The notes under the pieces were generated by a model. It was not told the origin of the DNA. It saw only the letters and a program-made list of their open reading frames with translations, and ran no database searches. From an uncultured Clostridia bacterium (GTDB lineage: Bacteria > Bacillota > Clostridia > UMGS1883), in the NCBI GenBank assembly GCA_934454525.1, contig CAKSFM010000006.1:1-64000 (forward strand): a stretch of DNA of 64,000 bases. Reading direction: 5' to 3'. The position numbers were made by a program, and so were the translations under genes. Shown here piece after piece: positions 34,059-43,322 of the stretch (positions are counted from its first letter, which is position 1; each line of letters starts with the position of its first letter).

Positions 34059-35254
34059 GCATGAATGAAACACCATCGGCAAACAGGGTGCACATCGGCT
34101 TTTTCGGAAGAAGAAATGCCGGCAAATCAAGCCTTGTAAATGCGTTCACCGGTCAGAAGATGTCGGTTGTTTCCGATTTTGGCGGAACAACGACCGATAC
34201 TGTGAAAAAAGCGATGGAGCTTTTGCCGATGGGATCGGTTGTTATCATTGACACTCCGGGGTTTGACGATGAGGGTGAGCTTGGCAAAATGCGCGTTGCC
34301 GCGGCAAAGAAAGCGCTTGAAAGCATTGACGCGGCTGTTCTTGTCTGCGACGGCACAAAGGGCATCGGCAAATGTGAAAAGCAGCTCATTAAAATATTTG
34401 ATGAACATAATACTCCTTATATAATTGCATATAATAAATGCGATTTGGGCTGCAAGGCGCAAACAGATGAAAAATCAATTGCCGTCAGTGCGATTACGGG
34501 GGAAAATATCACAGAACTTAAGGAACGCGCTGCAAGACTTATACCATCGCGCGGAAACAAACTCGGAATTGTGAGCGGAATTGTGAAGCGCGGAGATTTC
34601 GCCGTTCTTGTCACGCCGATTGACTCGGCAGCGCCGAAAGGCAGGATGATTTTGCCGCAGCAGCAGGTTATCCGCGATGTGCTCGACTGCGGAGCGGCAA
34701 ACATTGTTGTAAAAGAAGATATGCTGAAAACAGTGCTTGAAAGCATGAGCGTTAAACCTGCCGTTGTGATAACCGACAGTCAGGTATTCGGGGCGGTTTC
34801 AAAAATCACGCCGAAGAATATAAAGCTGACATCGTTCTCAATCCTTATGGCAAATTTTAAGGGTATGCTTGAAACGGCGGTTCACGGTGCGGCTGCAATG
34901 GACAGACTTAAAAACGGTGACCGTGTGCTGATTGCGGAGGGGTGCACACATCATAGGCAGTGCGATGATATCGGCAGCGTTAAAATCCCGAAATGGCTTA
35001 GGGAATATACCGGCTGCGAACTTGATTTAACAATTGTTCCCGGGCATGAATTTCCCGAAAAACTTGACGGATACTCGCTTGTCATTCACTGCGGCGGCTG
35101 TATGCTGACGGAAAAAGAGATTCTGGTGAGAATGGAAAAAGCGCGCAAAAGCGGTGTTCCTTTCACGAATTACGGAATTGCTATTGCGCAGATGCATGGG
35201 ATTCTCAGGCGAAGTCTTGAGGTTTTCCCCGATATATTAAAGATACTTGAATGA
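34055..35254 (+). CDS. hydF: [FeFe]-hydrogenase H-cluster maturation GTPase HydF
   Basis: Scaffold and GTPase for assembly and delivery of the 2Fe subcluster of [FeFe] hydrogenase. The GTPase domain has the P-loop GRRNAGKSSL, the switch DTPGFDDEGELG and NKCD. The C-terminal iron-sulfur site is CTHHRQCDD (first Cys and His) with HCGGCML (last two cysteines), matching the HydF CxH...HCxxC pattern. Length is 399 residues from GTG 34055, which overlaps the TM1266 stop; ATG 34061 is an alternative. HydE and HydG, which make the ligands, are not in this window. Confidence 0.93.
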   Translation: MSMNETPSANRVHIGFFGRRNAGKSSLVNAFTGQKMSVVSDFGGTTTDTVKKAMELLPMGSVVIIDTPGFDDEGELGKMRVAAAKKALESIDAAVLVCDGTKGIGKCEKQLIKIFDEHNTPYIIAYNKCDLGCKAQTDEKSIAVSAITGENITELKERAARLIPSRGNKLGIVSGIVKRGDFAVLVTPIDSAAPKGRMILPQQQVIRDVLDCGAANIVVKEDMLKTVLESMSVKPAVVITDSQVFGAVSKITPKNIKLTSFSILMANFKGMLETAVHGAAAMDRLKNGDRVLIAEGCTHHRQCDDIGSVKIPKWLREYTGCELDLTIVPGHEFPEKLDGYSLVIHCGGCMLTEKEILVRMEKARKSGVPFTNYGIAIAQMHGILRRSLEVFPDILKILE

Positions 35255-35255
35255 T

Positions 35256-36761
35256 ATGGAAAGAATATTTATAGCTATTGATTTAAAATCATTTTATGCT
35301 TCGGTGGAGTGCGTGGAACGGGGGTTCAGTCCGCTCGACACAAATCTTGTCGTTGCGGATGAAACGCGCACGGAAAAAACAATCTGCCTTGCGGTGTCAC
35401 CGGCGCTCAAATCTATCGGGATTCCCGGAAGACCGCGTCTTTTTGAAGTTGTGGCAAAAACGGCGGAGGAAAACCGCCGCCGTGCAAAAGCAATCGGAAA
35501 AGCTTTTTCGGGCGAAAGCTGCTCTGCGGAGGAGCTGAGAAAAAATCCGCAGCTGAAGCTTTCGTATGTCACCGCGCCGCCGAGAATGGAGCTGTACACA
35601 AAGTACAGCACGGATATTTACAGGATATATCTTAAGTATGTCGCTCCGGAGGATATGCACGTTTACTCAATAGACGAGGTTTTTATTGATGTGACGAATT
35701 ATCTTAAAACGTATAAGATGACGGCGCATGAGCTTGCAATGACAATAATTCTTGATGTGCTGAATACAACGGGAATTACGGCGACTGCCGGAATAGGCAC
35801 GAATCTTTATCTTTGCAAGATTGCAATGGATATAATGGCAAAAAAAATGCCGCCGGATGAAAACGGCGTACGTATAGCGTATCTTGATGAAGCGGCATAT
35901 CGCAGTGAATTGTGGAGTCACCGTCCGCTTACGGATTTTTGGCGCGTGGGCAGGGCAACGGCGAAAAAGCTGGAATCAAACCGTCTGTACACAATGGGTG
36001 ATATTGCGCGTTATTCGCTTTCGCAGTACGGTGAAAATCTTCTTTATAAGCTGTTCGGCGTTAATGCCGAGCTGCTTATCGACCATGCATGGGGGTGGGA
36101 ACCCTGCACAATTGCCGATATAAAGGCATACCGTCCGCAAAACAACAGCTTGAGCTCGGGTCAGGTACTGAAAGAGCCGTATTCGTTCGAAAAAACGCGG
36201 CTGATAGTCAAGGAAATGGCGGAGCTCCTTGCGCTTGACCTGCTTGATAAAGCGCTTGTCACTAATCAGACGGTTCTGACAATCGGCTATGATGTTGAAA
36301 ATATTAACAACCCATCACGCAAAAAAAGCTATAAAGGTGAAATAACCGCGGATGCATATGGGCGCAAAGTGCCGAAGCCGGCGCACGGGTCGGATAACAT
36401 AGGCAGATTCACGGCTTCATCACGTCTGATTACGGAGAGTGTTCTGAGAATATTTGACAGGATTGCCGATGAAAAGCTCCTTGTAAGGCGGCTCACGATT
36501 GCTGCAAATCATGTTATAAGTGAGAGAGAAATTCCCTGTGATGACGCTCCGGCGCAGCTTGATATGTTCACAGACTACGAAAAAGAGGAAAATGAGCGCG
36601 GTCAGCTTGAAAACGCACTTGAGCGCGAAAAAAACATGCAGCGCGCAATGCTTGGCATAAAGAAAAAGTTCGGAAAAAATGCGATAATCAAGGGCATGAA
36701 TCTGGAGGAGGGCGCAACCACCGTGGAGCGCAACAATCAAATCGGAGGACACAGAAAGTGA
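35256..36761 (+). CDS. Y-family DNA polymerase (UvrX/ImuB-like translesion polymerase)
   Basis: A 501-residue translesion polymerase. The catalytic motifs IAIDLKSFYASVECV (first Asp) and YSIDEVFIDV (Asp-Glu pair) are intact, so it should be active. DFWRVGRATAKKLE is the helix-hairpin-helix of the thumb. The little-finger domain and a charged C-terminal tail follow. The UvrX/YqjW-type subgroup is common on Firmicute chromosomes and mobile elements. The start ATG 35256 is close to the hydF stop. It is paired with a YolD-like gene, the usual partner. Confidence 0.9.
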   Translation: MERIFIAIDLKSFYASVECVERGFSPLDTNLVVADETRTEKTICLAVSPALKSIGIPGRPRLFEVVAKTAEENRRRAKAIGKAFSGESCSAEELRKNPQLKLSYVTAPPRMELYTKYSTDIYRIYLKYVAPEDMHVYSIDEVFIDVTNYLKTYKMTAHELAMTIILDVLNTTGITATAGIGTNLYLCKIAMDIMAKKMPPDENGVRIAYLDEAAYRSELWSHRPLTDFWRVGRATAKKLESNRLYTMGDIARYSLSQYGENLLYKLFGVNAELLIDHAWGWEPCTIADIKAYRPQNNSLSSGQVLKEPYSFEKTRLIVKEMAELLALDLLDKALVTNQTVLTIGYDVENINNPSRKKSYKGEITADAYGRKVPKPAHGSDNIGRFTASSRLITESVLRIFDRIADEKLLVRRLTIAANHVISEREIPCDDAPAQLDMFTDYEKEENERGQLENALEREKNMQRAMLGIKKKFGKNAIIKGMNLEEGATTVERNNQIGGHRK

Positions 36762-36771
36762 GGACTTGGCT

Positions 36772-37173
36772 GTGGATAAGGATTACAGTGATATAATAAA
36801 TCTGCCGCATCATCAGTCTGCCGTGCGAAAGCACATGTCAGCGGCGGACCGTGCGGCACAGTTCGGCTCGTTTGCCGCGCTCACGGGGCATAGCGCCGCA
36901 ATTTCGGAAACAGCGCGGCTGACGCAGCAGAAACCCGAGCTTGATGAATATGAAAAAGAAGAAATTGACAGGGTTTTGCGTATGGCTGCAACCGATAAAG
37001 AAATGCGCATAAGCATAACCTATTTCATAGCCGATGAATTGAAGGACGGCGGAGAATACGCGAATATCCGAACAGCTGTGAAAAGAATCGATTCATATGC
37101 AAAGGAGCTTGTAACCGCCGGTGACAGGCATATTAAGATAAGTGATATATTAAGTGCGGAAATTCTCCGCTGA
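36772..37173 (+). CDS. YolD-like protein, partner of the Y-family polymerase
   Basis: A 133-residue protein. Its opening IINLPHHQS and HMSAADRAAQFGSFAALTGH match the YolD-like small proteins encoded after UvrX-type polymerases. The C-terminus (ITYFIADELKDGG, VKRIDSYAKELV, IKISDILSAEI) is a small SH3-like region. GTG 36772 follows GAGG by eight bases; TTG 36766 is possible. YolD proteins are thought to assist the polymerase, though their biochemistry is not settled. Confidence 0.85.
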   Translation: MDKDYSDIINLPHHQSAVRKHMSAADRAAQFGSFAALTGHSAAISETARLTQQKPELDEYEKEEIDRVLRMAATDKEMRISITYFIADELKDGGEYANIRTAVKRIDSYAKELVTAGDRHIKISDILSAEILR

Positions 37174-37176
37174 GAT

Positions 37177-37218
37177 AGAGGCTGTGGCAAAATGAAATCG
37201 CATTTTGCTGCAACCTCT
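37177..37218. repeat. Hairpin repeat, copy 2 (bidirectional terminator)
   Basis: AGAGGCTGTGGCAAAATG pairs with CATTTTGCTGCAACCTCT around AAATCG, and CTTTATTT follows. It is the same element as 32961-33000. It lies between two convergent units (YolD on plus, ABC exporter on minus) and probably terminates both. Confidence 0.75.
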
Positions 37219-37220
37219 CT

Positions 37221-38993
37221 TTATTTCAGTTCGTTTGCCATTGTGTAGAATCCGTAATATATGCCCTTTTTGGACATAAGCTCATCGTGCGTTCCCTCCT
37301 CAACAATTCCATCATGAGTGAGAACGAGTATGCGGTCGGAATTTTTGATGCTTGAAAGGCGGTGCGCAATCGTAAGCGTTGTTCGCCCAACGGCAAGTGC
37401 ATTCAGTGATTTTGCAACGGCAAATTCACTTTCATTATCAAGTGCGCTTGTTGCTTCATCAAGAATTATAATCGGCGGATTTTTCAAAAATACGCGCGCA
37501 ATGCTGATTCGCTGCTTTTGACCGCCCGAAAGCTTCACGCCGCGTTCGCCGACAAATGTGTCGTAACCGTCCTTTAAGCTGCGGATGAATTCATCTGCGC
37601 CTGCCTTTTTTGCCGCGCTGACAACCTCTTCAAGCGACGCACCCGGTTTTCCATAGGCAATGTTTTCGTAAACCGTTCCGGAAAACAGGTAAACATCCTG
37701 CTGAACCATGCCGATTGAGCGGCGCAGACTTTTAATTGTGAAACTCTTGATATCCTTTCCGTCAATCGTGATTGTGCCGGAGGTTGTGTCGTAAAATCTC
37801 GGAATAAGGTTGCAAAGCGTTGTCTTGCCGCCGCCGGACGGTCCGACAATTGCAACCTTTTCGCCTGCTTTTATTTCAAGGTTCAGATTAGCAAATACCT
37901 CATTGTGGTCATCCGGATATTCAAAGCTCACATTATGAAAGGCAATGTTTCCCTTTGGATTATCAAGCGAAACGGCTCCAGGCTCGTCAAATATATCGAT
38001 ATCGGCGTCCATTATTTCAAGAAAACGCTCAATTCCCGTCATTCCGCGCTGGAACTGCTCGGTAAATTCTATTATGCGCCTGATCGTTGCAATCAGCGTT
38101 GAGATGTACATAACATATGCAACCATGTCACCCGGCAGGATTTTACCGTAAACAAGGAAAAGTCCGCCGCCGATAACAACCGTCAGATACATAAGTCCGT
38201 CAAAGGTTCGCATGGAGGTATTAAACAGTCCCATCAGCTTGTAGGATATTGTTTTAATCCGCAGAAATTCAAGATTGCCGCTTTCAAACTTACAGTTTTC
38301 CATATCCTCGTTTGTAAAAGCCTTGACAACCTTATGCCCGAGCAGACTGTCCTCTATACTTGCATTAAGTTCGCCGATCTGGCAGCGCTGCTGTTTGAAT
38401 GCTGCGCGCATTTTTTTATTTATAATGCGGCAAACAACCGTCATCAGCGGAACAAACACGAAAATCATCAGCGTGAGAGGGATGTTAATTCTTAAAAGAA
38501 TAACAAATGAAATGCTGATTTTCAGGAAAGCGATGAAAAATTCTTCGGGGCAGTGGTGCGCAAATTCAGTGATGTCAAACAAGTCGTTTGTTATGCGCCC
38601 CATAATCTGCCCGACCTTTGTATTGCTGTAATAAGTGTCTGACAGCTTTTGCAGATGTGCGTATGCGTCGCGCCGCATATCGGTTTCGATTTTCGCGCCG
38701 GTAATATGTCCGATGCTTGACATATAATAATTAGCAAAGCAATCAACAATGCGCAGCACAAAATATAAAAGTCCGAGCCGCAGCACCATGCTGACTGTCA
38801 GCAGAGCAACATCGTCAAGCGCGGTGTTCGTGATTTTCCGCATTATTATCGGAAGCACTATTTCGCAGACGGTTGTGAGCGCCGCACAGAATAAATCCGT
38901 AACGAAAATTGCGGCATAAGGCTTGAAATAGGGGAGAAACCGCCGTATAAGCGTTCCCGTTGAATATTGTCCTTTTTCAGATTCCTGTGTCAT
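37221..38993 (-). CDS. ABC exporter half-transporter (membrane domain plus ATPase)
   Basis: A 590-residue MdlB/MsbA-like exporter. Six transmembrane helices lie in residues 1-320. The ATPase follows: Walker A GPSGGGKTT, Q-loop MVQQDVYLFSGTV, signature LSGGQKQR, Walker B IIILDEATSALD and H-loop TIAHRLSSI. It likely forms a homodimer since no partner gene adjoins it. AAAGGAG precedes its ATG. The substrate (drug, lipid or peptide) cannot be told. Confidence 0.93.
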   Translation of the reverse strand: MTQESEKGQYSTGTLIRRFLPYFKPYAAIFVTDLFCAALTTVCEIVLPIIMRKITNTALDDVALLTVSMVLRLGLLYFVLRIVDCFANYYMSSIGHITGAKIETDMRRDAYAHLQKLSDTYYSNTKVGQIMGRITNDLFDITEFAHHCPEEFFIAFLKISISFVILLRINIPLTLMIFVFVPLMTVVCRIINKKMRAAFKQQRCQIGELNASIEDSLLGHKVVKAFTNEDMENCKFESGNLEFLRIKTISYKLMGLFNTSMRTFDGLMYLTVVIGGGLFLVYGKILPGDMVAYVMYISTLIATIRRIIEFTEQFQRGMTGIERFLEIMDADIDIFDEPGAVSLDNPKGNIAFHNVSFEYPDDHNEVFANLNLEIKAGEKVAIVGPSGGGKTTLCNLIPRFYDTTSGTITIDGKDIKSFTIKSLRRSIGMVQQDVYLFSGTVYENIAYGKPGASLEEVVSAAKKAGADEFIRSLKDGYDTFVGERGVKLSGGQKQRISIARVFLKNPPIIILDEATSALDNESEFAVAKSLNALAVGRTTLTIAHRLSSIKNSDRILVLTHDGIVEEGTHDELMSKKGIYYGFYTMANELK

Positions 38994-39004
38994 GTTAATC
39001 TCCT

Positions 39005-39043
39005 TTAAAAAGCAAAACCGAACCCGTGCGGCTCGGTTTTGCA
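39005..39043 (-). terminator. Terminator after the secreted stalk-domain gene
   Basis: On the minus strand GCAAAACCGA pairs with TCGGTTTTGC across a GC-rich loop and is followed by TTTTTA. It lies between the gene ending at 39067 and the ABC exporter start. Confidence 0.8.
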
Positions 39044-39066
39044 GATGTGTTCAAATCATACTCGAA

Positions 39067-40515
39067 TCATTCCGCCGAATCAAAGCAGAATGAATATGTT
39101 CCCGTGAGCATGTCAAAGTCGGCATAAGCAATTTGCCATCCGAATGCGTCTTTAAACACGCTGCTGCTCACAAATGTCATGGAATTTTCTATAAATGTGT
39201 TTCCGCTTGCAGTATACTCAGTTCCGTTAATGGTTACCTTATCTGAGCCGGCATTTAAAACCATTTCGGAGAACGGCGCGTCGCTGCCCTCTTTGTTTGT
39301 GATGCGGATTTCGCCGTTGTTAAAGGTGATTTCCGCATCCTCGCAGGCTGCATTTGCAAAATCACGAACGGGAATGTAGAACGTTCCGTCGATAACGGGA
39401 AGCGCACTGGATTCAACGGGAATCCACACATAATTTTCCGAGGGGTCGTAGTGACCGCCCATCGTTAAATCCTTTATCATGTCGTTGAGCGAGAACGAAT
39501 TGTCAGCAGTGAGCACGGGGATATTAACCTTTGTAGTGCCGTACTTCGAAAGTGAAGCATTGTACTTAAATGTGAAATCAAGCGTTCCTTTGTTCACAAG
39601 CTGCCAGTCCTCGCCGGTTAAAAGCTTGTAAATCTGCTTAATGTCAATCTGCATATCAAGGTTTGCGGAGCAAGCGGTGATTTTTCCGCCCGAAAGACGA
39701 TATGTAAGTGTGATGCCGTCCTTTCCGACAAACGTAAGCTCTGCCAGCTTTTTCATCATATTCACTGATTCCGCAACAGCGTTATATTCGTCACTGTCAT
39801 CACCGTAAGATGTCATAAGCGGCTTGTAAAGCTCAAGGATTTTTGGTGAAAGCTCGGAAAGAATTGAAGAAAAAGCAGCTGCGTCAATCTTAACAGTGGC
39901 GGTTGAACCGCTCATTTTAATATCGGCATATTTTGCAATAAGTCCTGCCGAAAATGTTGAAATATCATTCATAAACTGTTCGCTGAATACCGAAGCGAAA
40001 AATCCTGCCATCGCGTCTTTATCGCTCTGCTCGGTAAGCATATCGAACAAATCGATGTGCATATACTTGTTTGTAAAAGGATATGCATAGATAACGCTGC
40101 ATTTCGGCGCGGCGGCATCGGACATATCAACAGACATCCATATTCCGATTTTGCATTTTGCATTAAGCTCAAGGTTTTTATTAACTGTGATTCCGTGAAC
40201 CGAATCGGATGTCAGCGCAATTTCTCCCTTTTTGAAATCCTTGCTGAAGCTCATTTCCGTGACAAGAGTTCCGTCAACGGATAACAAACCCTCAAGCATT
40301 GCCTTAACATCGATAAAATTGTTGATTTCATCGGGCATTTCAAGCTCCTTTAAGAGCGCAGCCACTGAATCGGCATTGTCAAACGTCAGCGAAAATGTGT
40401 AATTCCCGGTGTAATCGGGATAAACCTGAGAAAGAAAATCAAGAGACTGTGCATTTGCACCGATTGCTGCAAGAACGAGCAGCAGCGCGGTTAAAAGCGC
40501 GGTTAGTTTTTTCAT
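39067..40515 (-). CDS. Secreted protein with C-terminal stalk (copper amine oxidase N-like) domain
   Basis: A 482-residue exported protein of unknown function. Residues 1-22 are a signal peptide (LLTALLLVLAAIGANA). The central 330 residues look like a beta-rich lipoprotein-like domain without a lipobox. The last about 110 residues (VDGTFYIPVRDFANAAC-type core, ITFNNGEIRIT, SSVFKDAFGW) resemble the stalk or copper-amine-oxidase N-terminal module found on Clostridial surface proteins. AAAAGGAG lies before ATG 40515. It is a single-gene unit with its own promoter and terminator. Confidence 0.72.
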   Translation of the reverse strand: MKKLTALLTALLLVLAAIGANAQSLDFLSQVYPDYTGNYTFSLTFDNADSVAALLKELEMPDEINNFIDVKAMLEGLLSVDGTLVTEMSFSKDFKKGEIALTSDSVHGITVNKNLELNAKCKIGIWMSVDMSDAAAPKCSVIYAYPFTNKYMHIDLFDMLTEQSDKDAMAGFFASVFSEQFMNDISTFSAGLIAKYADIKMSGSTATVKIDAAAFSSILSELSPKILELYKPLMTSYGDDSDEYNAVAESVNMMKKLAELTFVGKDGITLTYRLSGGKITACSANLDMQIDIKQIYKLLTGEDWQLVNKGTLDFTFKYNASLSKYGTTKVNIPVLTADNSFSLNDMIKDLTMGGHYDPSENYVWIPVESSALPVIDGTFYIPVRDFANAACEDAEITFNNGEIRITNKEGSDAPFSEMVLNAGSDKVTINGTEYTASGNTFIENSMTFVSSSVFKDAFGWQIAYADFDMLTGTYSFCFDSAE

Positions 40516-40539
40516 GTAAGCAACTCCTTTTATTTTATA

Positions 40540-40568
40540 TTTATATGTTATCACAGTATTTTTGTTAA
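40540..40568 (-). promoter_or_regulatory. Promoter of the secreted stalk-domain gene
   Basis: On the minus strand TTAACA (40568-40563) and TATAAA (40545-40540) have a 17-bp spacer, about 25 bases before the start codon. Confidence 0.6.
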
Positions 40569-40569
40569 T

Positions 40570-41226
40570 TCAAGCTTTTTCTGCCAATGAAAGAATTTCA
40601 TTCGGAGAGGATACAATTGCATCAGCTCCGGCTTTTTCAAGTTCTGCGCGTCCGCGGAAACCCCAAAGTACCCCAATGGAGAAAATGCCGCTGTTTTTCC
40701 CTGTTTCAATATCGGTTGCAGTGTCGCCGATATAAAGGCATTCATCCGGTTCAACACCGAGCTTTTCGGTTATTTCAAAAACCGCGGTCGGATCAGGTTT
40801 AAGCGGAACACCATTGCGCCCTCCGAAGCAAAGGTCAATCAGATCGCTCCCAAAAAGAGAACCGGCAATTTTCACGGTTGTCGGGTTCGGCTTATTGGAG
40901 AGAATTGCCGTTTTGATTCCCCGTTCTTTCAGCGACTTCAGTAGCTCGCAGATTCCGTCATACGGTCTTGCAAGGTAAAGAAATCCGTCATCATATGTTT
41001 TGTTGTAGTATTCAAGCAGCGGTTCGTGCAGAGCCATATCGCCGCCGGATTCCCGTATCATGCGCTCAGTGAGGTTTCTTGCACCGTTTCCTACAAGAAT
41101 TTTATACCGCTCGGTTTCAATCGGCGCAAGATTAAATTTTTTCAGCGCAGCATTGGCGTAATAAGCAATTGAATCAAGCGTGTTCACGGTGGTTCCGTCC
41201 ATATCGAAAATGCATGCTTTTATCAT
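40570..41226 (-). CDS. HAD-family hydrolase, phosphoglycolate phosphatase-like
   Basis: A 218-residue HAD phosphatase. Motif I FDMDGTTVNT has the nucleophile Asp at the N-terminus. Motif II is ILSNKPN, motif III includes LKPDPT, and motif IV is YIGDTATDIETG. The helical cap between motifs I and II is the Gph/PpaX type. ATG 41226 follows GGGGA; the frame begins six bases earlier at GTG. Its true substrate may be phosphoglycolate or another small phosphate ester. Confidence 0.88.
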   Translation of the reverse strand: MIKACIFDMDGTTVNTLDSIAYYANAALKKFNLAPIETERYKILVGNGARNLTERMIRESGGDMALHEPLLEYYNKTYDDGFLYLARPYDGICELLKSLKERGIKTAILSNKPNPTTVKIAGSLFGSDLIDLCFGGRNGVPLKPDPTAVFEITEKLGVEPDECLYIGDTATDIETGKNSGIFSIGVLWGFRGRAELEKAGADAIVSSPNEILSLAEKA

Positions 41227-41238
41227 AATCACATCCCC

Positions 41239-41646
41239 TTATCTGAGTATTTTAATTATTCTTGTCGAAAAACGCGTGGATTTATGCGGCAGTTTATCGG
41301 CAACGAAAAACACGCCGAGCGTAACCGCGATTGAAGCGACTGCCGCCGCGTCGGCAATTATCATGTTATCCGTCAGTTTTTTTACAGCGAAGTAAATGCC
41401 TATACAAATTAATATCGGCAGAATATACCCGATGAATGCAAGCAGCAAAAACGCACCGGAATTCATTTGCAGCTTAACAGCGTCTCCGACCTTTGCGGCA
41501 AGTCCGTTCGTTGCCAAAACAACCGTTGCCGTCGGCTTGCACTCACTGCTGCAGTTTGCACAGTTTTCGCCGCACATGCTCACCCTTCTGATTCTCACAA
41601 GCGCGTTTTTTCCGTTCAGTTCAACGATTTCTCCGATTTGTTCCAT
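41239..41646 (-). CDS. SoxR-reducing system / RseC-family membrane protein
   Basis: A 135-residue protein of the RseC family. The N-terminal domain has a four-cysteine cluster (MCGENCANCSSEC) that may bind an Fe-S cluster. Two transmembrane helices follow (FLLLAFIGYILPILICIGIYF and a second, core segments). In other bacteria RseC helps Rnf-like systems reduce SoxR, but no rnf genes are here. GGGGGG lies upstream of the ATG. It sits between recN and the HAD gene on the same strand. Confidence 0.88.
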   Translation of the reverse strand: MEQIGEIVELNGKNALVRIRRVSMCGENCANCSSECKPTATVVLATNGLAAKVGDAVKLQMNSGAFLLLAFIGYILPILICIGIYFAVKKLTDNMIIADAAAVASIAVTLGVFFVADKLPHKSTRFSTRIIKILR

Positions 41647-41660
41647 ATATATCCCCCTTT

Positions 41661-43310
41661 TCAGGCATATGCGGCAAGCATCTGCCGCGCATTTTCAAGC
41701 GACACATCGGTTATCTTGTCACCGCTTATCATTCGTGCAAGCTCCGCCGCGCGTTTTTCGGGTTCAAGCGGATAAACGGAGGTCGCTGCGCCGCTTGAGT
41801 CAACACACTTTTCTATAAGCAGATGATTTGTTCCGGCAGCGGCGATAATCGGCAGATGCGTAACGCATATCAGCTGATAGCCGTCCGCAAGCCGCCGCAT
41901 TTTCGCGGCGATTTTTTCGGCTGCGCGCCCGGAAACGCCCGTGTCGATTTCATCGAACAAAAGCGTCGGCGTTTTGTCAAAATCCGAAAAAACTGATTTC
42001 AGTGCAAGCATAATGCGGCTCAGCTCTCCTCCGGAAGCAATCTTTTCAATCGGAGCAGGTTCGCTTTTCGGATTGGAGGAAAACAGCATTTCAACATTTT
42101 GCGTACCGTGCTCCGAAAGCCCGCAGTCGGTAAACGCAAAGGTTATCCTTGCCTCGCTCATGTCAAGCGTGGCAAGCTCCGCATTTATGCCCGCCGCAAG
42201 CTCCTCCGCGCCTTTTGTGCGAACGGCGGAAAGCTCCGCCCCAAGCCTTTCGGCTTCTTTTTTCTGCTTTGCCGCCTCTTTTTCAAGCGCGGAAAGATTG
42301 TCGTCATAGCTCATAAGCTCTGCAAGCCGTGCCTGCGATTTTTCGCCGTAGGCAATAACGGCTTCAAGGCTTCCGCCGTATTTGCGCTTCAGCGAATTTA
42401 TAACGGCAAGTCTGTCCTCAATCTCATCAAGCTCGCACGGATTGAAGTCCACTGACGAACTGTATGCGGAAATGTCACGTCCGAGCTCCTCAAGCTCATA
42501 GTAAATATCGGTCAGCCGCTCTGTGCAGCCTTTCAGTGAATCATCGATTTCAGACAGCCTTTCGCCGCTTCTCAGTGCGGAATAAAGACTGTCGCGCACA
42601 CCACGGTCACCGCAGATAAGCTGCTGCATTTCGCGGCTGAGTTCGGAAAGCGTTTCTGCATTGTCAAGCACCTTTCGGCGCTTCAAAAGCTCGTCCTCCT
42701 CACCGTCCGACAGCTCCGCGCGCGTTATTTCATCAACCTGAAAGCTCAGAAAATCAATTTCCCTTGCACGCTCGGATTCGTCCGACTGCATTTGCGCAAG
42801 GCTGCGTTCGGCTGATTTGTAATTTTTGTATGCTTCGCGGTATTGGCTTAAAAGCTCGCCGCTTCCGGAAAAGCTGTCAACAAAGGAAAGCTGTCCCGGA
42901 GCGCTCAGCAGCACGGCATTGTCACGCTGACCGTGAATTGCAACAAGTTTTTTCCCTATTTCGCGCAAAAGCGAAACGGGAACCGAAGTTCCGTTTATTT
43001 TGCACTGATTCCGCCCATCGCTGTAAAGACGGCGCGATATAATTATATTTCCGCCGTCACACTCGATTCCGTTTTCAGCCAGAACCGCATCGGCATTTTT
43101 ATCAAAAAAAGAAGCATTGACCGATGCAAAGCCTGCGCCGCTGCGGATAAGTCCGTGTGCTCCGCGGCAGCCGAGCACCAGGTTAAGCGAGTTGATAAGC
43201 AGCGATTTTCCGGCGCCCGTTTCGCCGGTGATAACATTCAGTCCCGATTCAAACGACACCGATGCCTTTTCAAACACCGCAACGTTTTCAATATCAAGCT
43301 GTAACAGCAT
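41661..43310 (-). CDS. recN: DNA repair protein RecN
   Basis: SMC-like ATPase that acts early in double-strand break repair. Walker A is GETGAGKSLLINSL (residues about 29-42). Long coiled-coil regions fill the centre. The C-terminal ABC part has SGGELSRIMLALK, LLFDEIDTGVSG and CVTHLP. Length is 549 residues, a normal size. GAGGAG precedes the ATG. It follows argR by 12 bases in the conserved nadK-argR-recN order. Confidence 0.96.
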   Translation of the reverse strand: MLLQLDIENVAVFEKASVSFESGLNVITGETGAGKSLLINSLNLVLGCRGAHGLIRSGAGFASVNASFFDKNADAVLAENGIECDGGNIIISRRLYSDGRNQCKINGTSVPVSLLREIGKKLVAIHGQRDNAVLLSAPGQLSFVDSFSGSGELLSQYREAYKNYKSAERSLAQMQSDESERAREIDFLSFQVDEITRAELSDGEEDELLKRRKVLDNAETLSELSREMQQLICGDRGVRDSLYSALRSGERLSEIDDSLKGCTERLTDIYYELEELGRDISAYSSSVDFNPCELDEIEDRLAVINSLKRKYGGSLEAVIAYGEKSQARLAELMSYDDNLSALEKEAAKQKKEAERLGAELSAVRTKGAEELAAGINAELATLDMSEARITFAFTDCGLSEHGTQNVEMLFSSNPKSEPAPIEKIASGGELSRIMLALKSVFSDFDKTPTLLFDEIDTGVSGRAAEKIAAKMRRLADGYQLICVTHLPIIAAAGTNHLLIEKCVDSSGAATSVYPLEPEKRAAELARMISGDKITDVSLENARQMLAAYA

Positions 43311-43322
43311 AGAAACCGCTCC

